Shown: positions 53,749 to 62,529 of the stretch, piece by piece
How the letters are laid out: each line of letters begins with the position of its first letter
Numbering within the stretch: the first letter of the stretch is position 1
NCBI RefSeq assembly: GCF_963678845.1
Contig: NZ_OY787466.1
Coordinates: 1,321,449-1,385,448 of the forward strand
Reading direction: 5' to 3'
Source: an uncultured Bacteroides sp.
Lineage (GTDB): Bacteria > Bacteroidota > Bacteroidia > Bacteroidales > Bacteroidaceae
Length of the DNA stretch: 64,000 nt
The notes under the pieces: generated by a model
Told to the model about the DNA's origin: nothing
Database searches by the model: none
What the model saw: only the letters and a program-made list of their open reading frames with translations
Program-made: the position numbers and the translations under genes

Positions 53749-55593
53749 ATGTGCGGAATAGTAGGCTATATTGGTAAAAGAGACGCTTACCCCATTCTTA
53801 TCAAAGGATTGAAACGGCTAGAATACAGAGGTTATGATAGCGCTGGGGTTGCACTGATTAGTAATGACCAACAATTAAACGTTTATAAAGCAAAAGGCAA
53901 AGTTTCTGAATTAGAAGAATTTGTCGCGCAGAAAGATATTTCCGGTAACATAGGAATTGCACATACCCGTTGGGCTACTCATGGCGAACCTTGCCAGGCA
54001 AATGCTCATCCCCATTATTCTTCTTCAGAAAATCTGGCCTTGATACATAACGGCATCATTGAAAATTATTCTGTTCTTAAAGAAAAGCTTCAGGCTAAAG
54101 GATATACTTTTAGAAGTAGTACTGATACTGAAGTCTTGGTTCAACTAATAGAATATATTAAGGTTACAAATAATCTTGATTTGTTAACTGCCGTTCAATT
54201 AGCCTTGAGAGAAGTTATTGGAGCTTATGCAATTGCTGTACTTGAGAAGAATCATCCAGATGAAATTATAGCTGCTCGTAAAAGTAGCCCTTTAGTAGTG
54301 GGTATTGGTGACAATGAATTTTTTCTTGCATCTGATGCTACACCGATTGTTGAGTATACAGACAAAGTAGTATATCTTGAAGATGAAGAGATTGCCGTAA
54401 TAAGACGTGGTCAGGAATTGAAGGTTGTCGACCTCAATAACGTGACTATGAACCCCGAGATATCCACTGTAGCATTGAATCTTGGTCAGCTTGAAAAAGG
54501 AGGGTATCCTCATTTTATGCTAAAAGAAATCTTTGAGCAACCTAATTGCATTCATGATTGCATGCGTGGTCGTATTAATGTAGAAGGAACAAATGTTGTG
54601 CTTTCTGCAGTGATAGATTATAAAGAGAAATTGCTTCAGGCAAATAGATTTATAATAGTTGCTTGTGGAACTTCCTGGCATGCAGCTTTGATAGGAAAAC
54701 ATTTAATAGAAAGCTTCTGTCGCATTCCGGTAGAAGTAGAATATGCATCTGAGTTCCGTTACCGTGATCCTGTAATTTCTCCAAATGATGTGGTAATTGC
54801 TATTTCACAATCAGGAGAAACAGCAGATACTTTAGCTGCTGTAGAATTAGCAAAAAGTAAAGGTGCGTTTATTTATGGTATATGTAATGCAATTGGGTCA
54901 TCAATCCCTAGAGCAACACATACCGGCTCATATATTCATGTTGGACCAGAGATTGGTGTGGCTTCAACTAAAGCTTTCACAGGTCAGGTTACTGTATTGA
55001 CAATGTTGGCTTTAACATTGGCTAGAGAAAAACATTCTATTAGTGAGTCCGAATTCCTGAATGTGGTTCGTGAATTGAACCAGATTCCGGATAAGATGAA
55101 GAAAATCTTAGAAAGTAATGATAAAATAGCTCAGTTATCTAAGATTTTCACTTACGCCCATAATTTTATATATTTGGGTCGTGGATATAGTTATCCTGTG
55201 GCTTTGGAAGGCGCATTAAAGTTAAAAGAAATATCATACATACATGCAGAAGGGTATCCGGCAGCAGAAATGAAGCATGGCCCTATTGCGTTAATTGATG
55301 CAGAAATGCCTGTTGTAGTTGTCGCTACAAAAAATGGTATGTATGAGAAACTGATTAGTAATATTCAGGAAATAAAAGCAAGAAAAGGAAAAGTAATTGC
55401 AATTGTTACTGAAGGTGATGAGATAATTAAGAATATTGCTGATTATTGTATAGAATTACCGGAAACAATTGAATGTCTTGATCCACTAATAGCAACAGTG
55501 CCGCTTCAGTTGTTGGCTTACCATGTTGCTGTATGTAAAGGCATGGATGTAGATCAACCTCGTAATCTTGCGAAATCTGTAACAGTAGAATAG
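53749..55593 (+). CDS. glmS: glutamine-fructose-6-phosphate aminotransferase (isomerising)
   Basis: The start MCGIVGYIGKRD gives 614 residues. It exposes the catalytic C2 after Met removal, which a 37-residue-longer reading would not allow. The enzyme makes glucosamine-6-phosphate for cell-wall and glycan synthesis. The glutaminase domain has RLEYRGYDSAG and HTRWATHGEP. Two SIS domains follow (about 290-420 and 460-600), with CGTSWHA and SQSGETADT in the first, and EGYPAAEMKHGPIALID and the closing DQPRNLAKSVTVE. There is no glmS ribozyme upstream, as expected for Bacteroidota. The next gene begins 14 bp later. Confidence 0.97.
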   Translation: MCGIVGYIGKRDAYPILIKGLKRLEYRGYDSAGVALISNDQQLNVYKAKGKVSELEEFVAQKDISGNIGIAHTRWATHGEPCQANAHPHYSSSENLALIHNGIIENYSVLKEKLQAKGYTFRSSTDTEVLVQLIEYIKVTNNLDLLTAVQLALREVIGAYAIAVLEKNHPDEIIAARKSSPLVVGIGDNEFFLASDATPIVEYTDKVVYLEDEEIAVIRRGQELKVVDLNNVTMNPEISTVALNLGQLEKGGYPHFMLKEIFEQPNCIHDCMRGRINVEGTNVVLSAVIDYKEKLLQANRFIIVACGTSWHAALIGKHLIESFCRIPVEVEYASEFRYRDPVISPNDVVIAISQSGETADTLAAVELAKSKGAFIYGICNAIGSSIPRATHTGSYIHVGPEIGVASTKAFTGQVTVLTMLALTLAREKHSISESEFLNVVRELNQIPDKMKKILESNDKIAQLSKIFTYAHNFIYLGRGYSYPVALEGALKLKEISYIHAEGYPAAEMKHGPIALIDAEMPVVVVATKNGMYEKLISNIQEIKARKGKVIAIVTEGDEIIKNIADYCIELPETIECLDPLIATVPLQLLAYHVAVCKGMDVDQPRNLAKSVTVE

Positions 55594-55607
55594 ATATTAT
55601 ATTATAA

Positions 55608-57491
55608 ATGGAACCATTAAAACATGAATGTGGCGTAGCTATGATTCGCTTGCTGAAGCCCTTAGATTATTATGAGCAGAAGTATGGAACATGGATGTAT
55701 GGACTGAATAAACTCTATCTTATGATGGAGAAGCAGCATAACCGTGGTCAGGAAGGAGCAGGATTAGCTTGTGTAAAACTGGAAGCAAATCCGGGAGAAG
55801 AATATATGTTCCGTGAAAGAGCATTAGGAACCGGAGCTATTACTGAAATATTTGGCGCAGTGCAATCTAATTTCAAGGATTTGTCTTCTGAGAAGATTCA
55901 CGATGCCGATTATGCAAAACGTTGCCTTCCTTTTGCCGGAGAACTCTATATGGGTCATCTTCGCTACAGTACCACTGGTAAAAGTGGTATTTCTTATGTT
56001 CACCCGTTCCTACGCAGAAATAATTGGAGAGCAAAGAACTTAGCTCTTTGTGGAAATTTCAATATGACGAATGTGGATGAAATCTTTCAGCGTATAACTG
56101 AAACAGGTCAGCATCCCCGTAAATATTCGGATACTTATATTATGCTCGAGCAAGTTGGGCATCGTCTTGATCGTGAAGTTGAGCGTCTTTTTCAGGATGC
56201 AGAAGCTAACGGACTTAAAGGAATGGATATTACTCATGCCATAGAAGATCAGATAGACTTGGTAAATGTTTTGAAGACATCAAGTGATGTATGGGATGGT
56301 GGATATGTGATCTGTGGAATAACAGGTAGCGGAGAATCTTTTTCATTCAGAGATCCATGGGGAATTCGTCCGGCCTTTTATTATTACGATGATGAAATAG
56401 TAGTCCTTGCTTCAGAACGTCCGGTTATTCAAACAGCAATGAATGTTGCTGGTGAGGATGTGAAAGAGCTTAAACCAGGTGAGGCGATTTTTGTAGACAA
56501 GAATGGAGCCATTCGTTTTGCTCAGATTAACGAACCAAAGAAATTAAGTGCTTGTTCCTTTGAGAGAATTTATTTCTCACGAGGTAGTGATAAAGAAATT
56601 TATAATGAACGTAAGGCATTAGGTAGAAATTTGGTTCAGCCTATTCTTAAAGCAATTGATAATGACTTAAAGAATACAGTCTTCTCCTTTATTCCGAATA
56701 CAGCCGAGGTTGCTTTTTATGGAATGCTTGAAGGTTTTGACAATTATCTGAATCGCCTGAAAATGAAAAAGATTGCTTCAGCAGATCATCCTTTGAAGGA
56801 TGAAGAGCTGGAAAAAATCCTCTCTATGCGTATCCGTTCAGAAAAGGTAGCTATAAAAGATATTAAGTTACGTACATTTATTGCTGAGGGTAATACAAGA
56901 AACGATTTGGCCGCTCATGTGTATGACATTACTTATGGCAGCCTTGTTCCTTTTGTAGATAACCTTGTGGTTATAGATGATAGTATTGTAAGAGGAACAA
57001 CATTAAAACAAAGTATCATTGGTATTCTTGATCGCTTGAATCCGAAGAAAATTGTAATTGTATCCTCTTCTCCTCAGGTACGCTATCCTGATTATTATGG
57101 AATAGATATGGCTCGAATGAATGAGTTTATAGCTTTCCGAGCCACTATTGCTTTATTAAAGGATTGCAATATGTGTGATATAATAAAACAGGCGTATAAG
57201 AAATCGAAAGATCAGCAGAACCTTCCTAAGGAGAAAATTGTTAATTACGTTAAGGAACTATATGCTCCTTTTACAGATGAAGAGATTGCCGAAAAAATGG
57301 TTGAGCTTTTAACGCCGGCAGGTACAAAAGCAAAAGTAGAAATAGTTTATCAACATTTAGATGGGCTCCATGCCGCTTGTCCGAAGAACCCAGGCGACTG
57401 GTACTTTACGGGAGATTATCCAACCCCCGGTGGTAATAAGCTTGTTAATGAAGCTTTCATTACATATATGGAAAAAGTTTATTGTGATTAA
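55608..57491 (+). CDS. PurF-like amidophosphoribosyltransferase, long form
   Basis: A 627-residue protein of the PurF family. The N-terminal Ntn glutaminase has its probable catalytic Cys at residue 8 (KHECGVAM), so seven residues must be removed. EKQHNRGQEGAG and MGHLRYSTTG are present. The PRPP-binding loop VVIDDSIVRGTT is at 454-465, about 90 residues later than in ordinary PurF, and the C-terminus is also extended (WYFTGDYPTPGG). Bacteroidota often carry this version; it may be the purine enzyme or a paralogue with another acceptor. It sits 14 bp after glmS, so glutamine use is shared. Function beyond glutamine-PRPP amidotransfer is uncertain. Confidence 0.85.
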   Translation: MEPLKHECGVAMIRLLKPLDYYEQKYGTWMYGLNKLYLMMEKQHNRGQEGAGLACVKLEANPGEEYMFRERALGTGAITEIFGAVQSNFKDLSSEKIHDADYAKRCLPFAGELYMGHLRYSTTGKSGISYVHPFLRRNNWRAKNLALCGNFNMTNVDEIFQRITETGQHPRKYSDTYIMLEQVGHRLDREVERLFQDAEANGLKGMDITHAIEDQIDLVNVLKTSSDVWDGGYVICGITGSGESFSFRDPWGIRPAFYYYDDEIVVLASERPVIQTAMNVAGEDVKELKPGEAIFVDKNGAIRFAQINEPKKLSACSFERIYFSRGSDKEIYNERKALGRNLVQPILKAIDNDLKNTVFSFIPNTAEVAFYGMLEGFDNYLNRLKMKKIASADHPLKDEELEKILSMRIRSEKVAIKDIKLRTFIAEGNTRNDLAAHVYDITYGSLVPFVDNLVVIDDSIVRGTTLKQSIIGILDRLNPKKIVIVSSSPQVRYPDYYGIDMARMNEFIAFRATIALLKDCNMCDIIKQAYKKSKDQQNLPKEKIVNYVKELYAPFTDEEIAEKMVELLTPAGTKAKVEIVYQHLDGLHAACPKNPGDWYFTGDYPTPGGNKLVNEAFITYMEKVYCD

Positions 57492-57497
57492 ACTTTA

Positions 57498-57573
57498 TGT
57501 AAATTGCATTGCTCTTAATGAACAATGCAATTTACACAATATACCTGCGCTACTCAATAAACGAGGTGCGCAG
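57498..57573 (+). other. two successive hairpins between the PurF-like gene and carA
   Basis: TGTAAATTGCATTG and CAATGCAATTTACA form a perfect 14-bp stem (57498-57511, 57523-57536). CTGCGC and GCGCAG (57545-57550, 57568-57573), with CTC/GAG inside, form a second. Neither is followed by a T run, so they look like mRNA stability or processing elements rather than terminators. Confidence 0.6.
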
Positions 57574-57658
57574 TTCTCAGATAGAAGCAAAATGAAATTA
57601 GTGTTTTGCTTAAACATTGAAGAACATTATATTTAAGAACAAGAGATATAACAGAAGA

Positions 57659-58750
57659 ATGCAAAAAGAAAAGAATGTTTTATTGATTCTCGATGATGGA
57701 AGTGTTTTCCAGGGGAAATCCTTCGGTTACGAGAAAGCTATTGCGGGAGAGGTAGTGTTTAATACTGCCATGATGGGATATCCCGAGAGTTTGACCGATC
57801 CATCTTATTCCGGTCAGATTATGACGCTAACTTTTCCTTTAGTAGGTAACTATGGTGTTCCTCCAAGAAGTGAAAAAGACGGACTTTCCACTTTTATGGA
57901 ATCAGAAAAAATCCATGCTGAAGGTATTATTGTTTGTGATTATTCATGGGAATATAGTCACTGGAACGCAGTAGAAAGCCTTGAAAGCTGGTTGAAGAGC
58001 GAAAAAATTGTCGGAGTATACGGTATTGATACCCGTGAATTGACTAAGCTACTTCGCGTAAAAGGTTCAATGAAGGGTAAAATTGTGTTCCCCGAAAGTA
58101 ACGGGGATGTAAAGCCTGAAAATGATGTTCCTTTTATTGATCCAAATCTGATTAATCAGGTAGAACGTGTAAGTTGCAAAGAAGTTATTACTTACGGAAC
58201 AGGTAAAAAGAAGGTTGTGTTAGTTGACTGTGGAGTGAAACACAACATTATCCGTTGTTTATTGAAGAGAGATGTAACTGTGATTCGAGTGCCTTGGGAT
58301 TATGATTTCAGTGCAATTGAATATGATGGACTCTTTATTTCAAACGGACCTGGTGACCCTAATATGTGTGATGTGACAGTTCAGAACATCCGCAAAGCAT
58401 TGACTGGTGATAAACCAATTTTTGGAATATGTATGGGTAATCAGTTGCTTTCAAAAGCTGGCGGTGCTAACATTTATAAATTGAAGTACGGACATCGTAG
58501 CCATAATCAGCCAGTACGCATGGTAGGAACTGATAGGTGTTTTATTACAAGTCAGAATCATGGTTTTGCAGTAGATAATTCTACTTTAGGCAGTGATTGG
58601 GAACCATTCTTTATCAATATGAATGATAATACGAATGAAGGTATAAAACATAAAACAAAGCCATTCTTTTCAGTACAATTTCACCCTGAAGCAGCAAGTG
58701 GTCCAACGGACACAGAATTCTTGTTCGACAAATTTGTAGAGATGCTGTAA
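57659..58750 (+). CDS. carA: carbamoyl-phosphate synthase small chain
   Basis: The start MQKEKNVLLILDDG gives 363 residues; an earlier in-frame ATG adds a Lys/Arg-rich leader unlike the family. The subunit hydrolyses glutamine and passes ammonia to CarB. The CPSase small domain (1-150) has GMKGKIV-type segments. The class I glutaminase has nucleophile C258 in FGICMGNQLL and the pair H342/E344 in VQFHPEAA. It starts 18 bp before carB, and the two form the arginine and pyrimidine carbamoyl phosphate source. Confidence 0.96.
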   Translation: MQKEKNVLLILDDGSVFQGKSFGYEKAIAGEVVFNTAMMGYPESLTDPSYSGQIMTLTFPLVGNYGVPPRSEKDGLSTFMESEKIHAEGIIVCDYSWEYSHWNAVESLESWLKSEKIVGVYGIDTRELTKLLRVKGSMKGKIVFPESNGDVKPENDVPFIDPNLINQVERVSCKEVITYGTGKKKVVLVDCGVKHNIIRCLLKRDVTVIRVPWDYDFSAIEYDGLFISNGPGDPNMCDVTVQNIRKALTGDKPIFGICMGNQLLSKAGGANIYKLKYGHRSHNQPVRMVGTDRCFITSQNHGFAVDNSTLGSDWEPFFINMNDNTNEGIKHKTKPFFSVQFHPEAASGPTDTEFLFDKFVEML

Positions 58751-58768
58751 TATTAAAACGAAGAATCA

Positions 58769-61700
58769 ATGAAAGATAAAATAAAGAAAGTATTAATACT
58801 TGGTTCCGGTGCTCTGAAGATTGGAGAGGCTGGAGAGTTCGATTATTCCGGTTCGCAGGCGTTGAAAGCTTTACGTGAAGAAGGAATACAGACGGTGTTG
58901 ATTAATCCGAATATTGCTACTGTTCAAACATCCGAGGGGGTTGCCGATACTATTTATTTTTTGCCGGTTACTCCCTTTTTTGTAGAAAAAGTAATTCAAA
59001 AAGAAAAACCTGAAGGTGTTTTATTAGCTTTTGGTGGACAAACTGCACTGAACTGTGGTGTTGAATTATATAGAGCAGGTCTTTTTGAAAAATATAATTT
59101 AGAGGTTTTAGGAACTCCTGTTCAGGCAATCATTGACACTGAAGACCGTGAATTGTTCGTTAAGAAACTAGATGAGATCGATGTAAAGACTATCAAGAGC
59201 GAAGCTGTTGAAGATATTGTCAATGCAAGACGTGCTGCTAAAGAACTTGGATATCCTGTTATTATCCGTGCGGCATACGCCCTTGGTGGACTAGGATCTG
59301 GTTTCTGTGACAATGAAGAGGAGCTAAACAAGTTAGCTGAAAAAGCATTCTCTTTCTCTCCTCAGGTTTTGGTAGAAAAGTCTTTGAAGGGATGGAAAGA
59401 AATAGAATATGAAGTGGTACGTGACCGCTTCGATAACTGTATCACTGTTTGTAACATGGAGAATTTTGACCCGCTGGGAATCCATACGGGCGAAAGTATT
59501 GTAATTGCTCCTTCACAGACACTTACTAACAGTGAATATCACAAACTGCGTGAACTTGCTATCCGTATTATTCGCCATATTGGTATTGTCGGAGAATGTA
59601 ACGTTCAGTATGCTTTTGATCCTGAAAGTGAAGATTACCGTGTTATTGAAGTAAATGCTCGTTTGAGCCGTTCTTCAGCATTGGCTTCTAAAGCAACCGG
59701 TTATCCTTTGGCTTTCGTAGCTGCTAAGTTGGGATTGGGATATGGTTTGTTCGACTTAAAGAACTCTGTAACAAAAACAACATCAGCCTTCTTTGAACCA
59801 GCACTTGACTATGTGGTTTGTAAGATTCCTCGCTGGGACTTAGGTAAGTTCCACGGAGTAGATCGTGAGCTGGGCAGTAGCATGAAGTCAGTAGGAGAGG
59901 TTATGGCTATCGGTCGTACCTTCGAAGAAGCCATTCAAAAAGGACTTCGTATGATAGGTCAGGGAATGCACGGTTTCGTGGAAAACAAAGAACTGGTTAT
60001 TGAAGATATAGATAAGTCTCTGCATGAACCAACTGATAAGCGTATTTTCGTTATCAGCGAAGCTTTCAAAGCAGGATATACCATTGATCAGATACATGAC
60101 CTGACTAAGATTGATAAATGGTTCCTTCAGAAGTTAATGAATATTGTTCGTACAGCTAATGAGCTTGAATCAAAGAATTCACTGCAATCAGTATCTGCTG
60201 AGTTACTTAAAAAGGCAAAAGTACAAGGCTTCTCAGATTTTCAGATTGCCCGCGCTATCTGGAATGATGGTGGCGATATGGAACAGGCAATGAATAAGGT
60301 TCGCGATTACCGTAAATCTTTGAACATTGTTCCGGTAGTGAAGCAGATTGATACTCTGGCTGCTGAATATCCTGCTCAGACTAATTATCTGTATCTTACT
60401 TATAGCGGCATAGCCAATGATGTTACTTATCTAGGTGACCATCGCTCAATTGTGGTTCTGGGTTCTGGTGCTTATCGTATCGGTAGTTCTGTAGAATTTG
60501 ACTGGTGCGGTGTTAATGCCCTCAATACAATCCGCAAGGAAGGCTGGCGTAGTGTCATGATCAACTATAATCCGGAAACAGTATCCACAGACTATGATAT
60601 GTGTGATCGTCTTTATTTTGACGAACTTACATTTGAACGTGTAATGGATATCCTGGAACTGGAAAATCCTCATGGTGTAATTGTATCTACAGGAGGTCAG
60701 ATACCTAATAACCTAGCAATGAGACTGGACGAACAGAATATTAATATTCTTGGTACTTCAGCAAAAAGTATAGATAATGCAGAAGATAGAAATAAATTCT
60801 CTGCAATGCTCGACCGTATTGGTGTAGATCAACCTCGCTGGAGAGAACTAACCAGCATGGAAGATATTAATGACTTCGTTGCAGAAGTAGGATTCCCGGT
60901 TTTGGTCAGACCTTCGTATGTACTTAGTGGTGCAGCAATGAATGTATGTTCTAATCAGGAAGAATTGGAACGTTTCTTACTCTTAGCAGCAAATGTCTCA
61001 AAGAAACACCCGGTTGTTGTTAGTCAGTTTATTGAATTTGCCAAGGAAGTAGAAATGGATGCCGTGGCTGATAAGGGTGAAATTGTTGCCTATGCTATCA
61101 GCGAACACATTGAGTTTGCAGGTGTGCATTCAGGTGATGCAACTATTCAGTTCCCTCCACAGAAACTGTATGTTGAAACAGTTCGCCGCATTAAACGCAT
61201 CTCTAAGCAAATTGCAAAAGAATTAAATATCTCCGGTCCATTTAATATACAGTATCTTGCAAGAGAAAATGATATTAAGGTAATTGAATGTAACCTTCGT
61301 GCTTCTCGTAGCTTCCCATTTGTGAGCAAAGTCTTAAAGATAAACTTTATAGAACTGGCCACAAAGATCATGTTGGGATTACCTGTAGAAAAGCCAGAGA
61401 AGAGCTTGTTCGAATTGGATTACGTAGGTATTAAAGCATCTCAGTTCTCTTTCTCACGCTTACAAAAAGCAGACCCTGTGTTAGGTGTTGATATGGCTAG
61501 TACGGGTGAGGTAGGTTGTATTGGTGATGATAGTTCTTGTGCAATCTTAAAGGCTATGCTTTCTGTAGGCTATAAAATTCCTAAGAAGAATATACTTTTA
61601 TCAACAGGAACTGCTAAAGAAAAAACAGATATGTTATCAGCAGCACATCTCCTTATCGAAAAAGACTACAACATATTTGCTACTGGAGGAACACATAAGG

Positions 61701-61987
61701 TTTTAGTAGAAAATGGAATTCCAAGTACATTAGTATATTGGCCTAGTGAAGAGGGTACACCTCAGGCTTTAGATTTGCTTCGTAACAAGGGAATTGATAT
61801 GGTAGTAAATATTCCAAAGAACCTTACTGAAGGAGAGTTGGATAACGGATATAAGATTCGTCGTGCAGCTATTGACTTAAATATCCCATTAATAACCAAT
61901 CCTCGATTGGCTAGCGCATTCATCACTGCATTCTGCACGCTGACTGTAGATGATCTTTTGATAAAGAGCTGGGAAGAATATAAGTAA
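58769..61987 (+). CDS. carB: carbamoyl-phosphate synthase large chain
   Basis: A 1072-residue enzyme with two homologous ATP-grasp halves (about 5-400 and 555-930), an oligomerisation region between them, and a C-terminal MGS-like allosteric domain (about 935-1072). Typical motifs are ILGSGALKIGEAGEFDYSG and its second-half counterpart VVLGSGAYRIGSSVEFDWC. Others are RAAYALGGLGSGF, VRPSYVLSGAAMNV and ATGGTHKVL in the allosteric domain. It uses ammonia from CarA, bicarbonate and two ATP. It ends the glmS-purF-carA-carB run at a perfect terminator. Confidence 0.97.
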   Translation: MKDKIKKVLILGSGALKIGEAGEFDYSGSQALKALREEGIQTVLINPNIATVQTSEGVADTIYFLPVTPFFVEKVIQKEKPEGVLLAFGGQTALNCGVELYRAGLFEKYNLEVLGTPVQAIIDTEDRELFVKKLDEIDVKTIKSEAVEDIVNARRAAKELGYPVIIRAAYALGGLGSGFCDNEEELNKLAEKAFSFSPQVLVEKSLKGWKEIEYEVVRDRFDNCITVCNMENFDPLGIHTGESIVIAPSQTLTNSEYHKLRELAIRIIRHIGIVGECNVQYAFDPESEDYRVIEVNARLSRSSALASKATGYPLAFVAAKLGLGYGLFDLKNSVTKTTSAFFEPALDYVVCKIPRWDLGKFHGVDRELGSSMKSVGEVMAIGRTFEEAIQKGLRMIGQGMHGFVENKELVIEDIDKSLHEPTDKRIFVISEAFKAGYTIDQIHDLTKIDKWFLQKLMNIVRTANELESKNSLQSVSAELLKKAKVQGFSDFQIARAIWNDGGDMEQAMNKVRDYRKSLNIVPVVKQIDTLAAEYPAQTNYLYLTYSGIANDVTYLGDHRSIVVLGSGAYRIGSSVEFDWCGVNALNTIRKEGWRSVMINYNPETVSTDYDMCDRLYFDELTFERVMDILELENPHGVIVSTGGQIPNNLAMRLDEQNINILGTSAKSIDNAEDRNKFSAMLDRIGVDQPRWRELTSMEDINDFVAEVGFPVLVRPSYVLSGAAMNVCSNQEELERFLLLAANVSKKHPVVVSQFIEFAKEVEMDAVADKGEIVAYAISEHIEFAGVHSGDATIQFPPQKLYVETVRRIKRISKQIAKELNISGPFNIQYLARENDIKVIECNLRASRSFPFVSKVLKINFIELATKIMLGLPVEKPEKSLFELDYVGIKASQFSFSRLQKADPVLGVDMASTGEVGCIGDDSSCAILKAMLSVGYKIPKKNILLSTGTAKEKTDMLSAAHLLIEKDYNIFATGGTHKVLVENGIPSTLVYWPSEEGTPQALDLLRNKGIDMVVNIPKNLTEGELDNGYKIRRAAIDLNIPLITNPRLASAFITAFCTLTVDDLLIKSWEEYK

Positions 61988-62032
61988 GCATTATAGCTTT
62001 ATATTCATAAAAAGTTAAAAGCCTAATATAAT

Positions 62033-62081
62033 AGCTGCGTTAGCAAAGAATTAATTCTGCTAACGCAGCTTTTTTTTTTTT
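62033..62081 (+). terminator. terminator of the carAB run
   Basis: AGCTGCGTTAGCA and TGCTAACGCAGCT pair perfectly over 13 bp, followed by about twelve T. Confidence 0.95.
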
Positions 62082-62155
62082 GCATTTTATCCCCCTATCT
62101 TCTATGTTGTAATCCAAATAATAAGAGTATTATTAATATTTATTATACTTTTTAT

Positions 62156-62163
62156 TAGCTTTG
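62156..62163 (+). promoter_or_regulatory. orphan -7 promoter box upstream of a candidate small RNA
   Basis: TAGCTTTG matches TAnnTTTG, but no protein gene follows on this strand. Confidence 0.5.
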
Positions 62164-62169
62164 TAATCA

Positions 62170-62254
62170 GTGAGTTGAAGAGGAAACAAGCTCTGCTGAG
62201 GAGCAACTTGTCAGCAATAAATTTCCTGCGTTACACTGTAACATTATTTTTTTT
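62170..62254 (+). ncRNA. candidate structured small RNA with own promoter and terminator
   Basis: After the promoter box, AGGAAA (62181-62186) can pair with TTTCCT (62222-62227) and enclose ACAAG/CTTGT (62186-62190, 62207-62211) and CTC/GAG. An alternative inner pair is GCTGA/TCAGC (62195-62199, 62211-62215). The segment ends with GTTAC-ACT-GTAAC and a run of eight T (62247-62254), a small intrinsic terminator. No open reading frame fits. The ends are estimates, and I cannot assign an Rfam family. Confidence 0.5.
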
Positions 62255-62529
62255 GGGAGGGGAGGCTTGTATGGTTTCCCCTTTCATGTTACAGATATCG
62301 CTATATGGCTAAGAAAACCTCTATTGATTGTTTCCTTACTTTCTATTTATTAATAACTCCTATATAAACAACCTTCTATCAGTAGTTTAAACTGATATTA
62401 CTATCAGTTTTCTACATTTTCCTTTTTCAGTTCAATAGGAAGAGGCCGCAAACTGCTAAAGCAGGCTAAGCTGCAAGATAAACTAAGCGATCACTCTTAT
62501 TTTGAAAGATAGTTATATAGGCATTATCA
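62255..62529. other. non-coding flank downstream of the IS110 transposase
   Basis: No gene is visible. It contains a GGGGA/TCCCC hairpin (62259-62263, 62277-62281), direct repeats CTATCAGT at 62376 and 62401, ATCAGT/ACTGAT, and CTGC-TAAA-GCAG-GCTAAG-CTGC alternatives (62453-62474). Such structured flanks can encode the guide (bridge) RNA of IS110-type elements, but I cannot define the element ends. Confidence 0.4.

Noticed and set aside
57617..57658. Upstream start for carA
   Set aside because: The extra residues are Lys/Arg-rich and absent from the family; MQKEKN gives the normal N-terminus.
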